A stretch of 42,440 bases of DNA, taken from positions 1 to 42,440 of the forward strand of contig JAKQHE010000171.1 of the NCBI GenBank assembly GCA_029573155.1, in the 5' to 3' direction. The notes under the pieces were generated by a model. The model ran no database searches. It saw nothing but the letters and a program-made list of their open reading frames with translations, and was not told the origin of the DNA. Made by a program: the position numbers and the translations under genes. Below, piece after piece: positions 1 to 9,232 of the stretch; positions within the stretch are counted from its first letter, which is position 1; each line of letters begins with the position of its first letter. This DNA is from a bacterium (GTDB lineage: Bacteria; UBP6; UBA1177; JAKLFG01).

Positions 1-2
1 CG

Positions 3-1946
3 GTCGGTGACAGCGACACCCCGGTCGGCGACAACGACACTCCGATACTCCCCGATGAAGACTCTCCTGTCAGCGACGACCTGCTCTCCGACAGCGACGA
101 TATCATCATCCCCGATATCGACACCTACTGTGATCCGGTGACGACCTGCAACGATAACGGGACCTGCCAGCCCGATGGCTCCTGCCTCTGCGACGAGGGC
201 TACCAAGGGACCTTCTGCGACGCCTGCGACGACGGCTATGTCGGCTACCCCGACTGTTTCGCGTGCGATCCGGCGGTCGTCTGCACCGGCCACGGCACCT
301 GCAAGAACGACGGTTCCTGCGCCTGCTTCGTCGGCTACGACGGGACCGCCTGTGACGACTGTTCCGACGGCTATGTCGGCTATCCCGACTGCTACTATCA
401 GGCATGCATACCGGGGACCCGCAAGTGCAATGGCCTCGGCACGGTCCAGCAGTGCAACACGCTCGGCACGGCGTGGGAGGATGTAGAGAACTGCGGTAGC
501 GGCTCCGAATGTTTCGAGGGCAACTGCCTCAACGAATGTCAACTGGCCGAGGCGAAGGAGAGTTATGTCGGATGCGAATACTGGGGCGCCTTTCTGCAGA
601 ATGTCTCGCCCGACACCTATGCGGTGGTCGTCGCCAATCCGAACGACACCGCGGTAACGGTGACGGTGTACGGCAACGGTGACCTGCAACTCGCCCAGTT
701 CACCGTCAACGCGGGCGCGCTGAACTCCCAGACCTTCGACACATCGCGGCATCTCACTGGTGTCGGCATATTCAACCATGCCTTCAAGATCGTCGCCTCG
801 CGGCCGGTCACCGTGACCCAGATGAACCCCTTCGGCAATGTGCTGACCTATACGAATGACGCGACCCTGCTTCTTCCCAAAGGGGCGCTCGGTCTCCAGT
901 ACTATGCGATGAGTTGGCCCGATTGGAAATATTACGAAGAGGATGGCTGCGACGAGACCGAATACAACTATCCCGGCTATGTGACCGTGATAGCGACCGA
1001 ACCGGGGACCACTTCGGTGACGGTCAAATACAGTGCGGCATCACGAGCCGGCACCGGCGTCGCGGCGCAGGCGGCCGGAAGCACCGCCACCTATTCGCTC
1101 AACCAATATCAGGTGCTCAACCTCAACTCGGCGGGCCCCGGTTGCGGCGACAGCACCTGCTATGGCGCCGACCTCACCGGCAGTTTCATCGAGGCCGACA
1201 AGAGGGTCGCCGTCTTCGGCGGCCACATGTGCACCTATGTGCCGGCCGGGTCTCCCGCCTGCGACCACCTCGAACACCAGATATTCCCGCTCCGCTCGTG
1301 GGGTATGAACTACGCCGCGGTCCGCACCAAACCACGCGGTTCCGAGGCCGATTACTGGAAGATACTCGCCGCGCAGGACGGCACAAGCGTATCGTGGAGC
1401 GGTGGCGTGACCGGTTCGGTAACCCTCAATGCCGGACAGGCCCACCAACTCTCGACGACCGCCGATTTCGTCGTGACCGCCGACAAACCGATATTGCTCG
1501 CCCAGATACTCGCCTCGCAGGATGCCGGCGCGGGCACCGGGGACCCGGCGCTGATGCTCACCGCGCCGAACGAGCAGTTCCGCAAGGACTACATATTCCT
1601 CGTCGCCCCCAACTACGATTACGACCGGCTCACCATCGTCGCGCAGGCCGATACCAACATCACGCTCGACAGCACCTCGATGAGTTCGAACACCTTCACC
1701 GCGATAGCCGGCACCTCGTGGCTGCGCCAGTATGTCGATACGGCCGACGGCGCCCACAAACTGACCGCCGACAAGCCGGTCGGCCTCTATGTGTACGGCT
1801 TCTCGCAGTATGTCTCCTACGCCTACACCGCCGGACTCGACCTCGTCGAGATATACAGTTGCTGGGATCTCAACAGCAACGGCACCTGCGACATCGCGAC
1901 CGAGGACCTGTCGGGCGACGGCGTCTGCAACGAACGCGACTGCTGA
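3..1946 (+). CDS. 5'-truncated surface protein with EGF-like repeats and an IgGFc-binding-like domain
   Basis: The frame is open from the first bases of the window, so the start (and probably a lipoprotein signal) lies upstream; 647 residues are visible. Seen: an Asp/Pro/Thr-rich linker (GDSDTP, GDNDTP units) over residues 1-42, then two EGF-like Cys modules (residues about 43-130) with a repeated GYVGYPDC element, then a short C-x-GLGTVQQC module. From about residue 180 to 615 the protein is rich in Thr/Val/Gly beta structure and resembles the IgGFc-binding N-terminal family (NPNDTAVTVTVYG, ASRPVTVTQMNPFG). It ends in a 28-residue Cys/Asp tail (CWDLNSNGTCD...CNERDC) shared with the next two genes. 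Known: such domains occur in secreted deltaproteobacterial proteins, mostly of unknown role. Inference: a cell-surface binding or adhesion protein. The GTG at 138 lies inside the frame and is not the real start. Confidence 0.85.
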   Translation, partial: VGDSDTPVGDNDTPILPDEDSPVSDDLLSDSDDIIIPDIDTYCDPVTTCNDNGTCQPDGSCLCDEGYQGTFCDACDDGYVGYPDCFACDPAVVCTGHGTCKNDGSCACFVGYDGTACDDCSDGYVGYPDCYYQACIPGTRKCNGLGTVQQCNTLGTAWEDVENCGSGSECFEGNCLNECQLAEAKESYVGCEYWGAFLQNVSPDTYAVVVANPNDTAVTVTVYGNGDLQLAQFTVNAGALNSQTFDTSRHLTGVGIFNHAFKIVASRPVTVTQMNPFGNVLTYTNDATLLLPKGALGLQYYAMSWPDWKYYEEDGCDETEYNYPGYVTVIATEPGTTSVTVKYSAASRAGTGVAAQAAGSTATYSLNQYQVLNLNSAGPGCGDSTCYGADLTGSFIEADKRVAVFGGHMCTYVPAGSPACDHLEHQIFPLRSWGMNYAAVRTKPRGSEADYWKILAAQDGTSVSWSGGVTGSVTLNAGQAHQLSTTADFVVTADKPILLAQILASQDAGAGTGDPALMLTAPNEQFRKDYIFLVAPNYDYDRLTIVAQADTNITLDSTSMSSNTFTAIAGTSWLRQYVDTADGAHKLTADKPVGLYVYGFSQYVSYAYTAGLDLVEIYSCWDLNSNGTCDIATEDLSGDGVCNERDC

Positions 1947-1981
1947 TCCCCCCACTTATTGTTGTCCCCCCATATTTTCGT

Positions 1982-2010
1982 TTGACTTTCCCCTTTTCTT
2001 CACCTATAAT
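1982..2010 (+). promoter_or_regulatory. sigma70-type promoter for the paired MopE-like lipoproteins
   Basis: TTGACT (1982-1987), a 17-nt spacer and TATAAT (2005-2010) form a near-perfect housekeeping promoter. Transcription would start near 2017, about 38 nt before the ATG at 2055. It probably serves both 2055-4097 and 4129-6075, which are 31 nt apart. Confidence 0.8.
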
Positions 2011-2054
2011 CGCCGCGTCGGTTCGATTTAACCATGTGTAAGGGGGCAAAACCC

Positions 2055-4097
2055 ATGAAAACGATCATCTTTCCGGTCGCGGCGCTGAGTCTGTTCTTTT
2101 TCGCCTGTTCTTCCGATGTGGCGAAGATACTGAACGACGACCTTCTCATAGGCGACGGCGTGAATATCCCCGATGATAACGGGAACGACGGGATCACCAA
2201 AGATGATGGCCCGCTGGTCAACGATGACGGCCAGTTGATAAACGACGACGGTCAGGTCATCAATGACGACGGTCAGGTCATCAATGACGACGGTCAGGTC
2301 ATCAACGATGACGGCCAGATCATCAACGACGACGGCCAGATCATCAACGATGACGGCGAGGTCGTCACGGATGACGGTGGTGAAATATCCGACGAGGAAC
2401 TGAATGACGGGTTCTGGCCCGACGAAGAGAACCCCGATAACACCACCCCCGATGACACCACCCCCGACAACGAGACACCCGACGAAGACCTCCCTCAGAT
2501 ATGCACCCCGCTGGAGACAGTTGACTGTCCCTATTCCGGCGATACGAACAAGATCGGCGTGGGTCCTTGCAAGGTCGGGACGAAGCAGTGCAATCTTGAC
2601 GGCACCGACTGGAGCGACTGTTCCGGCGAGGTTCTCCCGGAAGCGACCGACCCCTGCACCGACAGCGTGGATAACGACTGCAACGGCACGGTCAACGATG
2701 GCTACGATGACGGCGCCACCGGCTGCGCCTGTTTGCCGGGCACCCCCACCTCGTGCTACACCGGACCGGTCGGCACGCTCGATGTGGGCATCTGTCATGC
2801 GGGCACCATGACCTGCAATGTCTTGGGGACCGGTTACGGCACCTGCATCAACGAACAGACCCCCCTTGCTACCGACATCTGCGGGAACGGGCTCAACGAC
2901 GACTGCGACGCCGAGACCGACGAAAGTATAGACGCCGACGGCGACGGCTACGGCACCTGCGGCGGCGACTGCTGCGACAACACCAACCGATGCGCCGACC
3001 CGGCGAAGGTCAATCCCGGCGCGGTAGAGGTCGTGGACGACACCGTGGACAACAACTGCAACAACCAACTCAACGAAGACCCGCAACCCGCATGCTCGAG
3101 CGCCGCGAAGTTCAGCGGCACCACCGCGACCGACCTCGTGAACGCCATGGACATCTGTCAGGTCGCCGCGAACGGCTCGTGGGGCATCGTCGGCACACCG
3201 ACCATAACCCGCGCCAGCGGCTCGGGGGCCATCGACAACCTGCAGGTCGCGGTGATGACCCAGTTCGGTACCCACGCGTCAAACCTCGCCATCGCGAACG
3301 CCACGATGGCCTCGCTCTCCTCGGGCCGCGCTCGCGACTCGAACGACCCCAACGCCCCCGATTCCGACACTTACCAATATTACACCGGCAATCCGCCCGC
3401 CGATTTCAGCGCCCCCTACGGCGGCGGGGCCAACCTGCCCCAGAGCAATCCCAACTGCGACAACGGCTCAGGCGCCAACGACGCGACGATGCTGACCGTG
3501 CAGGTCAAGGTGCCGACCAACGCCCTTTCCTTGTCCTTCAACTTCCGGTTCTTCTCGCATGAATACTGGGAATACCAGTGCACCACATACAACGATTTCT
3601 TCATCGCGATGCTCTACACCGGCGCGACGGGCATCCCGGCCGACAAGAATATATCGTTCGATTCGAACGGCAGATACATCAGCGTCAACTCCGAGCAGTT
3701 CTTCACGGTCTGCACGAGCAAGGAGGACGGGAGCGGGTGCGGCGGCACCGACTACATCTGTTCAGACGGCCCCGCCGCGCTTGCCGGCACCGGATTCGAC
3801 ATATGGGAAGAGGGCGGCTGCGATGAGGACGACCATTACAGAGGCGGCGGCACGAAATGGCTTTCGACCGTCGCGCCGGTCGTCCCGGGCGAAACGATAA
3901 CGCTCAAGTTCGTGATATGGGACACCTCCGATCAGGCACTCGACTCGACCGTCATCATCGACAACTTTAAGTGGAGCGCGCAGGGCACGAGCGGTCCTTC
4001 GACCTTCGAGTGCTGGGATCTCAATAAGAACGGCACCTGCGATATCGCCACCGAGGACCAGTCGGGCGATAATGTCTGCAACGAACGCGACTGCTAA
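2055..4097 (+). CDS. Lipoprotein with Asp-rich repeat tether, MopE-like motif and choice-of-anchor-L-like domain
   Basis: 680 aa from the ATG at 2055, chosen because AAGGGGG sits just upstream and a signal peptide with lipobox FFFAC (Cys18) follows; the in-frame ATG at 2034 has neither. Order: seven NDDG-x-x-x heptads (residues 56-104), a Pro/Asp-rich linker to 147, Cys-rich modules (150-285), a MopE/Cu-binding-like motif (DADGDGYG...CCDN...NPGAVEV...DNNCN, 292-340), then a beta-rich domain (about 358-648) with FNFRFFSHEYWEY, YNDFFIAML, NISFDSNG and GETITLKFVIWD, matching what I recall of the choice-of-anchor-L family. The last 28 residues are the shared Cys/Asp tail. It is a tandem paralogue of the next gene. 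Inference: exposed outer-membrane lipoprotein; function unknown, metal or Ca2+ binding plausible. Confidence 0.9.
   Translation: MKTIIFPVAALSLFFFACSSDVAKILNDDLLIGDGVNIPDDNGNDGITKDDGPLVNDDGQLINDDGQVINDDGQVINDDGQVINDDGQIINDDGQIINDDGEVVTDDGGEISDEELNDGFWPDEENPDNTTPDDTTPDNETPDEDLPQICTPLETVDCPYSGDTNKIGVGPCKVGTKQCNLDGTDWSDCSGEVLPEATDPCTDSVDNDCNGTVNDGYDDGATGCACLPGTPTSCYTGPVGTLDVGICHAGTMTCNVLGTGYGTCINEQTPLATDICGNGLNDDCDAETDESIDADGDGYGTCGGDCCDNTNRCADPAKVNPGAVEVVDDTVDNNCNNQLNEDPQPACSSAAKFSGTTATDLVNAMDICQVAANGSWGIVGTPTITRASGSGAIDNLQVAVMTQFGTHASNLAIANATMASLSSGRARDSNDPNAPDSDTYQYYTGNPPADFSAPYGGGANLPQSNPNCDNGSGANDATMLTVQVKVPTNALSLSFNFRFFSHEYWEYQCTTYNDFFIAMLYTGATGIPADKNISFDSNGRYISVNSEQFFTVCTSKEDGSGCGGTDYICSDGPAALAGTGFDIWEEGGCDEDDHYRGGGTKWLSTVAPVVPGETITLKFVIWDTSDQALDSTVIIDNFKWSAQGTSGPSTFECWDLNKNGTCDIATEDQSGDNVCNERDC
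2220..2366 (+). repeat. 21-bp in-frame tandem repeat (seven units) in the lipoprotein tether
   Basis: Seven consecutive 21-bp units encode the heptad N-D-D-G-(Q/E)-x-x. A degenerate eighth (TDDGGEI) runs to 2387. The middle units are nearly identical at DNA level. The unit length is a multiple of 3, so gain or loss of units changes tether length without a frameshift. The paralogue at 4129 lacks this repeat. Confidence 0.9.
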
Positions 4098-4128
4098 GAA
4101 AGATATCTCAACAGAAAGGGGGTGATGC

Positions 4129-6075
4129 ATGACCCGCATCCTGTACCTGCTTGCGGCAGGAGTGATCCTTTTCGTACTCGCCTGCTCCGAGGTGAAAAGC
4201 ACGCCGAACGACGAGGAGGGCGATGACGGCGACGGCATCGTAACGGTCGATACCGACCAAAAGGCCCTTCCCGACACCGTGACCGACACGAAACCCGACG
4301 GCGACACGATCCCGATCGACGGCGACGCTCCGGTCGTCGACGATAACACCCCTATCACCGACGGCGACACCCCGCCCGTCGAGAACGACACCCCGGTCGA
4401 CGACGGCGACGGCATACTCAACGACGAGGATCCCGACGAGATCGATGTCGAGTGGCCCGATACCGATTCCGACACCGTGATATGCACCGCCAACGAGGAG
4501 GTCGCCTGCCCCTATTCCGGCGACCCGCTGACCGAGAATGTCGGCCTCTGCAAGGCGGGCAAAAAGAAATGCTCGCCCGACGGCACCGCATGGAGCACCT
4601 GTTCCGGCGAGGTGCTTCCCGCGGAGAACGACCCCTGCAACGACCTCGACGACAACGACTGTAACGGCACGGTCAACGACGGCTACGCGGACGGCGCCAC
4701 CGGCTGTATCTGTACGCCGAAGGAAGAGACGGCCTGCTACACCGGCCCCACGGGGACCGAAGGCGTCGGCATCTGCCACGCCGGGATCAGCACCTGCAAC
4801 GACTACGGGAACGCGTGGAGTTCCTGTACCGACGAACAGACCCCCGTCACCGAGATATGCGGCAACACCCTCAATGACGACTGCGTCGGCGACGCCGATG
4901 ACGGGCTCGACGAAGATCTCGACGGCTGGACCGTTTGCGAGAACGACTGTTGCGATAGGACCACCCAGTGCGAGAACCCGGCGGTCGTCAATCCCGGCGC
5001 GGTCGAGGTCACGGGCGATACCATCGACAACGACTGTAACGACCAGACCGACGAGGTTCCGACCGGCTGCAGCACGGTGGCGAAGTTCAGCGGCACAACG
5101 GCCCTTGACCTCGTGAACGCGATGGACATCTGCACCACGGCGCTGAACGGCTCGTGGGGCATCGTCGGGACCCCGACGCTGACCCGCGCCAACGGGGCCG
5201 GCTCAATAGACAATCTCCAGATAGCGGTATCACAGCAATTCGGCACCGACGAATCGAACATCGCCATCTTCCCGCCCCCGCCATCAGCCGGAGTACCCGG
5301 CGGCACCATGGCGGTCCTCTCTTCGGGCCGGGCCCGCGACATGAACGACCCCGATGCCACCGCATTGAAGACCTATCGTTACGAGACCTCAAACCTTAAC
5401 TCGGCCCCTGCCGATTTCACCACGCCGCACGGCGGCCTGCCACAGACGAGCGCCACCTGCCCCGCCGGGACCTACGCGAACGATTCGGTGATGCTCACCC
5501 TGCAACTCAAGGTGCCGACCAACGCCCTCTCCTTCTCGTTCAACTTCCGCTTCTTCTCGCAGGAATACTGGAAATGGACCTGCGACACCGATGGCTACAA
5601 CGACTTCTTCATCGCGATGCTTTACACCGGCGCGGCGGGCATTCCGGCCGACAAGAACATATCGTTCGACCAGAACAGCAGTTACATCAGCGTCAACTCG
5701 AGTGCCTTCTTCACCGTCTGCGAGGCGAAGAGCGGCTATACCTGTCCCGATGGTGCCTCCGCTCTTGCAGGAACAGGCTATGGAGAAAAGTATTATTATG
5801 ATGCTACGAACTACGACATGGGCGGAGGCACCAAGTGGCTCACGACCGCCGCGCCGGTCGTGCCGGGAGAGACGATAACGCTCAAGTTCGTGATATGGGA
5901 CACCAACGACCGCGATCGCGATTCGTTGGTCATCATCGACAACTTCAAATGGAGCGCGCAGGGAACGAGCGGTCCCTCCACCTTCGAGTGCTGGGACCTC
6001 AACCAGAACGGCAATTGCGATATCGCGACCGAGGACAAGTCGGGCGACGAGACCTGCAACGAGCGCGACTGCTGA
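4129..6075 (+). CDS. Lipoprotein, tandem paralogue with MopE-like motif and choice-of-anchor-L-like domain
   Basis: 648 aa from ATG 4129, preceded by a strong ribosome site (AAAGGGGGTGAT, 4115-4126). The signal peptide ends in lipobox FVLAC (Cys19). The tether (residues about 30-120) is Asp/Pro/Thr-rich (PDGDT, ITDGDTPP) and unlike the heptads of the preceding gene. From residue about 125 on, the proteins align module by module: Cys-rich segments, a MopE-like motif (DEDLDGW...NPGAVEV...DNDCND), the beta-rich domain (FNFRFFSQEYWKW, YNDFFIAML, NISFDQN, GETITLKFVIWD) and the same Cys/Asp tail at 621-648. The 31-nt gap to the upstream gene indicates an operon and a duplication origin. Inference: exported to the cell surface; ligand unknown. 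Confidence 0.9.
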   Translation: MTRILYLLAAGVILFVLACSEVKSTPNDEEGDDGDGIVTVDTDQKALPDTVTDTKPDGDTIPIDGDAPVVDDNTPITDGDTPPVENDTPVDDGDGILNDEDPDEIDVEWPDTDSDTVICTANEEVACPYSGDPLTENVGLCKAGKKKCSPDGTAWSTCSGEVLPAENDPCNDLDDNDCNGTVNDGYADGATGCICTPKEETACYTGPTGTEGVGICHAGISTCNDYGNAWSSCTDEQTPVTEICGNTLNDDCVGDADDGLDEDLDGWTVCENDCCDRTTQCENPAVVNPGAVEVTGDTIDNDCNDQTDEVPTGCSTVAKFSGTTALDLVNAMDICTTALNGSWGIVGTPTLTRANGAGSIDNLQIAVSQQFGTDESNIAIFPPPPSAGVPGGTMAVLSSGRARDMNDPDATALKTYRYETSNLNSAPADFTTPHGGLPQTSATCPAGTYANDSVMLTLQLKVPTNALSFSFNFRFFSQEYWKWTCDTDGYNDFFIAMLYTGAAGIPADKNISFDQNSSYISVNSSAFFTVCEAKSGYTCPDGASALAGTGYGEKYYYDATNYDMGGGTKWLTTAAPVVPGETITLKFVIWDTNDRDRDSLVIIDNFKWSAQGTSGPSTFECWDLNQNGNCDIATEDKSGDETCNERDC

Positions 6076-6095
6076 CCTCTTCTGACATCTTCCTC

Positions 6096-6124
6096 TTGAC
6101 ACCGACACCCGTTCCGGCGACAAT
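6096..6124 (+). promoter_or_regulatory. sigma70-type promoter for the GH13 lipoprotein
   Basis: TTGACA (6096-6101), a 17-nt spacer and GACAAT (6119-6124). The expected transcript start is near 6131, about 20 nt before the ATG at 6152 and just ahead of its GGAGG (6141-6145). The -35 is perfect and the -10 matches 4 of 6. Confidence 0.6.
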
Positions 6125-6151
6125 AGGCCGTCACCGCAACGGAGGCCCCTC

Positions 6152-9100
6152 ATGCGCGTCCCTATCGTCACCGTTATCGCGCTTTTTTTCCTTCTGCTCG
6201 TCGTCGCCTGCGACAAGAGCGCCACGCAAGGTCCCTGCGACGGGATAGACTGCTCCGGCCACGGCACCTGCGATGCGACGAGCGGACGCGCCGTCTGCAT
6301 CTGCGACGAGAACTATCACCCGAACGGTCTCCTTGAGTGCATCGCCGACACCGATCCGTGCGAGGGGGTCGATTGCGACGAGTGGGAGAGCTGCGTGAAC
6401 GGCTCCTGCGACCCGCTCCCGGGGAAATGCAACGACAAGGACGACTGTGGGCCGAACGAGGCGTGCGAGGACCATACCTGCGTCTACCACGATCCCTGCG
6501 AGGGGATCGACTGTTCGGGCCACGGCGAGTGCACAAGCGGCTACGGCTACGGTGACGAGGTGTTCTGCGACTGCGATGAGAACTATCACGCGGTCGGGCT
6601 GGAATGTCTGCCCGGCGAGACGCCTGACGATGATCAACTGATCCCCGACGGCGACACGGTGACCGACCCCTGCGCAACGGTCACCTGCGATGAATGGAAG
6701 GAATGTTCCGGCGGTGACTGCATCCTGAAAGAGGGTCGCTGTGAAAAGAGCGATGACTGCGGCGAGGACGAGATATGCGACACGGCTGCCCACGACTGCA
6801 TCGCCGACCCCTGTCTGGCGGTGACCTGCGGTAACGGCGGCGTCTGTTCGACGAGCGGTGTGACGCCGCTGTGCAACTGCCCCGACGGCTTCATGGCGAC
6901 CGGGCTTACCTGCATCGCCGACACCGGGACGAAGATCGACTGGTGCAATGTGCAGTGGCCCCCCGCCATCGAGGCGACGGTGGGCGACGCGCCGACCCGT
7001 ACCTACAGTCAACTCTACATCGGCGGCATCACCGACGGCGGCAAGCCGCAGAACGCCGGCGTGAGCGCGCAACTGGGCTACGGCGTAAAGACGCTCACCT
7101 ACCCCATCATCCAGACCGACCTCGTATGGGTCGATGCCGATTTCAATATCACCGGCGCGGGCGATTTCGGGAACAATCACGAATACATGACCGACTTCCC
7201 GACCGCGAAGACCGGGCTGTTCAACTATATCTATCGCTACTCTCTGAATGAGGGGGCGAGTTGGTACTATTGCGACCTGAACGGCAGGATAACCTCCGGT
7301 GCGATAACGCCCGGCATCGCGACGATATCGGGCGGCGGCGATGACTGCGGCGGCGTCTCGTGCGCCGAGTGGGAATCGTGCGCCATCGATCTCTGCGAAC
7401 CGCTTCCGGGCCGCTGTAACATGAAGGCCGATTGCGAGAGCGACGAAGAGTGCGACCTCGGCACCCACTACTGCGTCAATGCGGCGGGAGTGCTCCTCCT
7501 CGACGGCGCGGTCGTGCAGGGAAGCGACGCCTACACCTTCACCGTCCGCTATGTCGGCACCGACGAACTCGATCTCGCGCAGAGCGTCGTGACGCTGAAC
7601 GGCGTCGATATCACCGCGACGCTCACCTACGATCCGACCGCGAACACCGTCACGATATCGGAAAGCGGTATCGCGCAGAAGGGGAAATACACCTATCTAT
7701 TCCGCGCCAAAAACAGCAAGGGGGCGCCGATAGAGCCGCTCTATGTGCCGCTCTGGGTCGAGACGACGCCGTTCGACTGGCGCGACGCCTTTCTCTACCA
7801 GATCATGAACGACCGGTTCCTGAACGGTGACGCGCTGAACGATCAGCCGATCGCCGGGGTCGACGCGATCCGCAACTGGATGGGCGGTGATTGGGCCGGC
7901 ATCATCGAGAAACTGGATGGCGACTACTTCACCGACCTCGGGGTGAACGCGCTCTGGATATCCTCGCCGGTCAAGAACACCGCGAAGTCGGGTAAAGGGA
8001 TGAACGACAACTATCAGTACGCGGCCTACCATTCCTACTGGCCGATCGCGACCGGTTGGACCGACACCGACCCGCTGTCGGGTCTTTCCTCGCCGCTGGA
8101 GGACCATTTCGGGACCGATGCCGAACTGCGCGAACTGGTGCAGAAGGCGCACGCCAAGGGCATCCGCGTTCTCATCGATCTCGTCGCCAACCATGTCCAC
8201 ACCGACAGCCCGCTGTGGATAGAGCATAAGAACGACGGCTGGTTCAACATGGCGCCCGACGGGAAGACGCCCAATGTGAACGGCGGCTACAACTGCGGCT
8301 GGGACGCCCCGATCGAATGTTGGTTCACCGACTATCTGCCCGACTTCGATTACCGCGACAAGGAACTGCTCGATCTGGTACTCGACCACGCGGTATGGCT
8401 GGTCCACGAATACGACTTCGACGGTTTCCGGATGGACGCGGTCAAACACATGGTGATGGGCTTCACGACCGGCACGCGGAGTCGCATCGAACAGGATATC
8501 GTGACCACCGGCATCCCGTTCTACACCGTCGGCGAGACCTTCGACGGCGACAAGATGAAGATAGCCGAATATGTCGGCGCCGACAAACTCGACGGGCAGT
8601 TCGATTTCCCGCTCTACTTTCAGGTGCGCGACATCCTGCTCCAGCATTCGCGAGGGATGAACGAACTGGCCTCTTTCGTCGCCGCGAACGACACCTACTA
8701 CACCGACCGCTGGAACGGCGCGATCATGTCGAACTTCATGGGCAACCACGATGTGACCCGTGCCCTCACCTTCGCCGGCGGCGACCACGCCCGACTGCGG
8801 ATGGCGCAGACCTTCCTCCTCACCTCGCCCGCCATCCCGCTCATCTATCAGGGCGACGACATCGGCATGGAGGGGGGCGAAGATCCCGACAACCGGCGCA
8901 TGATGGTGTTCGAGCCATCGCTTTCGACCGATCAGCGGGCGACGCTCGCTCACCTGAAGAAACTCGGCATGGCCCGCAAGGCGCATCCGGCGCTCCGCAC
9001 CGGGATCCGCACGACGCTCATCAGTGAAACGAACCTCTGGGCCTACCGGATGAAAAGCGGCGCCGACGAGGCCATCGTGATACTCAACCGCGGGGCACAG

Positions 9101-9232
9101 ACCCAGCGGCAACTCTCCACAACGCTCACCGGCACGCTCACCGACGAGATATCGGGCAACACCGCCGCCGTGTCGGGAGGCAAGATAACGGTCACCGTTC
9201 CGGCGATGACGAGCGCGGTCTATACGAAATGA
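6152..9232 (+). CDS. Surface lipoprotein alpha-amylase (GH13) with N-terminal EGF-like modules
   Basis: 1026 aa; ATG 6152 follows GGAGG. The signal peptide ends in lipobox VVAC (Cys20). Residues 29-255 hold EGF-like Cys modules (CSGHGTC, CDEWESC, CNCPDGF). Residues about 264-395 form a WCNVQWP...YCDLNG module similar to one I recall from myxobacterial secreted proteins, possibly carbohydrate-binding. Another Cys module (399-441) and a beta domain (447-537) follow, then the GH13 barrel from about 541. The four GH13 signatures are intact: DLVANH (676-681), GFRMD with nucleophile Asp762, GETF with acid Glu795, and FMGNHD with Asp867. A C-terminal beta domain closes the protein. Inference: hydrolyses alpha-glucans at the cell surface. 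No maltose transporter is nearby and it lacks the shared Cys/Asp tail. Asp at +2 after the lipid Cys would favour inner-membrane retention by E. coli rules, which may not apply here. Confidence 0.93.
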   Translation: MRVPIVTVIALFFLLLVVACDKSATQGPCDGIDCSGHGTCDATSGRAVCICDENYHPNGLLECIADTDPCEGVDCDEWESCVNGSCDPLPGKCNDKDDCGPNEACEDHTCVYHDPCEGIDCSGHGECTSGYGYGDEVFCDCDENYHAVGLECLPGETPDDDQLIPDGDTVTDPCATVTCDEWKECSGGDCILKEGRCEKSDDCGEDEICDTAAHDCIADPCLAVTCGNGGVCSTSGVTPLCNCPDGFMATGLTCIADTGTKIDWCNVQWPPAIEATVGDAPTRTYSQLYIGGITDGGKPQNAGVSAQLGYGVKTLTYPIIQTDLVWVDADFNITGAGDFGNNHEYMTDFPTAKTGLFNYIYRYSLNEGASWYYCDLNGRITSGAITPGIATISGGGDDCGGVSCAEWESCAIDLCEPLPGRCNMKADCESDEECDLGTHYCVNAAGVLLLDGAVVQGSDAYTFTVRYVGTDELDLAQSVVTLNGVDITATLTYDPTANTVTISESGIAQKGKYTYLFRAKNSKGAPIEPLYVPLWVETTPFDWRDAFLYQIMNDRFLNGDALNDQPIAGVDAIRNWMGGDWAGIIEKLDGDYFTDLGVNALWISSPVKNTAKSGKGMNDNYQYAAYHSYWPIATGWTDTDPLSGLSSPLEDHFGTDAELRELVQKAHAKGIRVLIDLVANHVHTDSPLWIEHKNDGWFNMAPDGKTPNVNGGYNCGWDAPIECWFTDYLPDFDYRDKELLDLVLDHAVWLVHEYDFDGFRMDAVKHMVMGFTTGTRSRIEQDIVTTGIPFYTVGETFDGDKMKIAEYVGADKLDGQFDFPLYFQVRDILLQHSRGMNELASFVAANDTYYTDRWNGAIMSNFMGNHDVTRALTFAGGDHARLRMAQTFLLTSPAIPLIYQGDDIGMEGGEDPDNRRMMVFEPSLSTDQRATLAHLKKLGMARKAHPALRTGIRTTLISETNLWAYRMKSGADEAIVILNRGAQTQRQLSTTLTGTLTDEISGNTAAVSGGKITVTVPAMTSAVYTK

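Noticed and set aside
2220-2366. Regular 21-bp repeats as a possible CRISPR or integration array
   Set aside because: There are no unique spacers; the units are contiguous, in frame and encode heptads of the lipoprotein.
2028-3275. A 415-codon open frame on the minus strand
   Set aside because: It is antisense to the MopE-like lipoprotein; its Val/Asp repeats merely mirror the 21-bp tandem repeat.
6131-7468. A 445-codon open frame on the minus strand
   Set aside because: Antisense to the GH13 gene; no domain, no signal peptide and no ribosome site.
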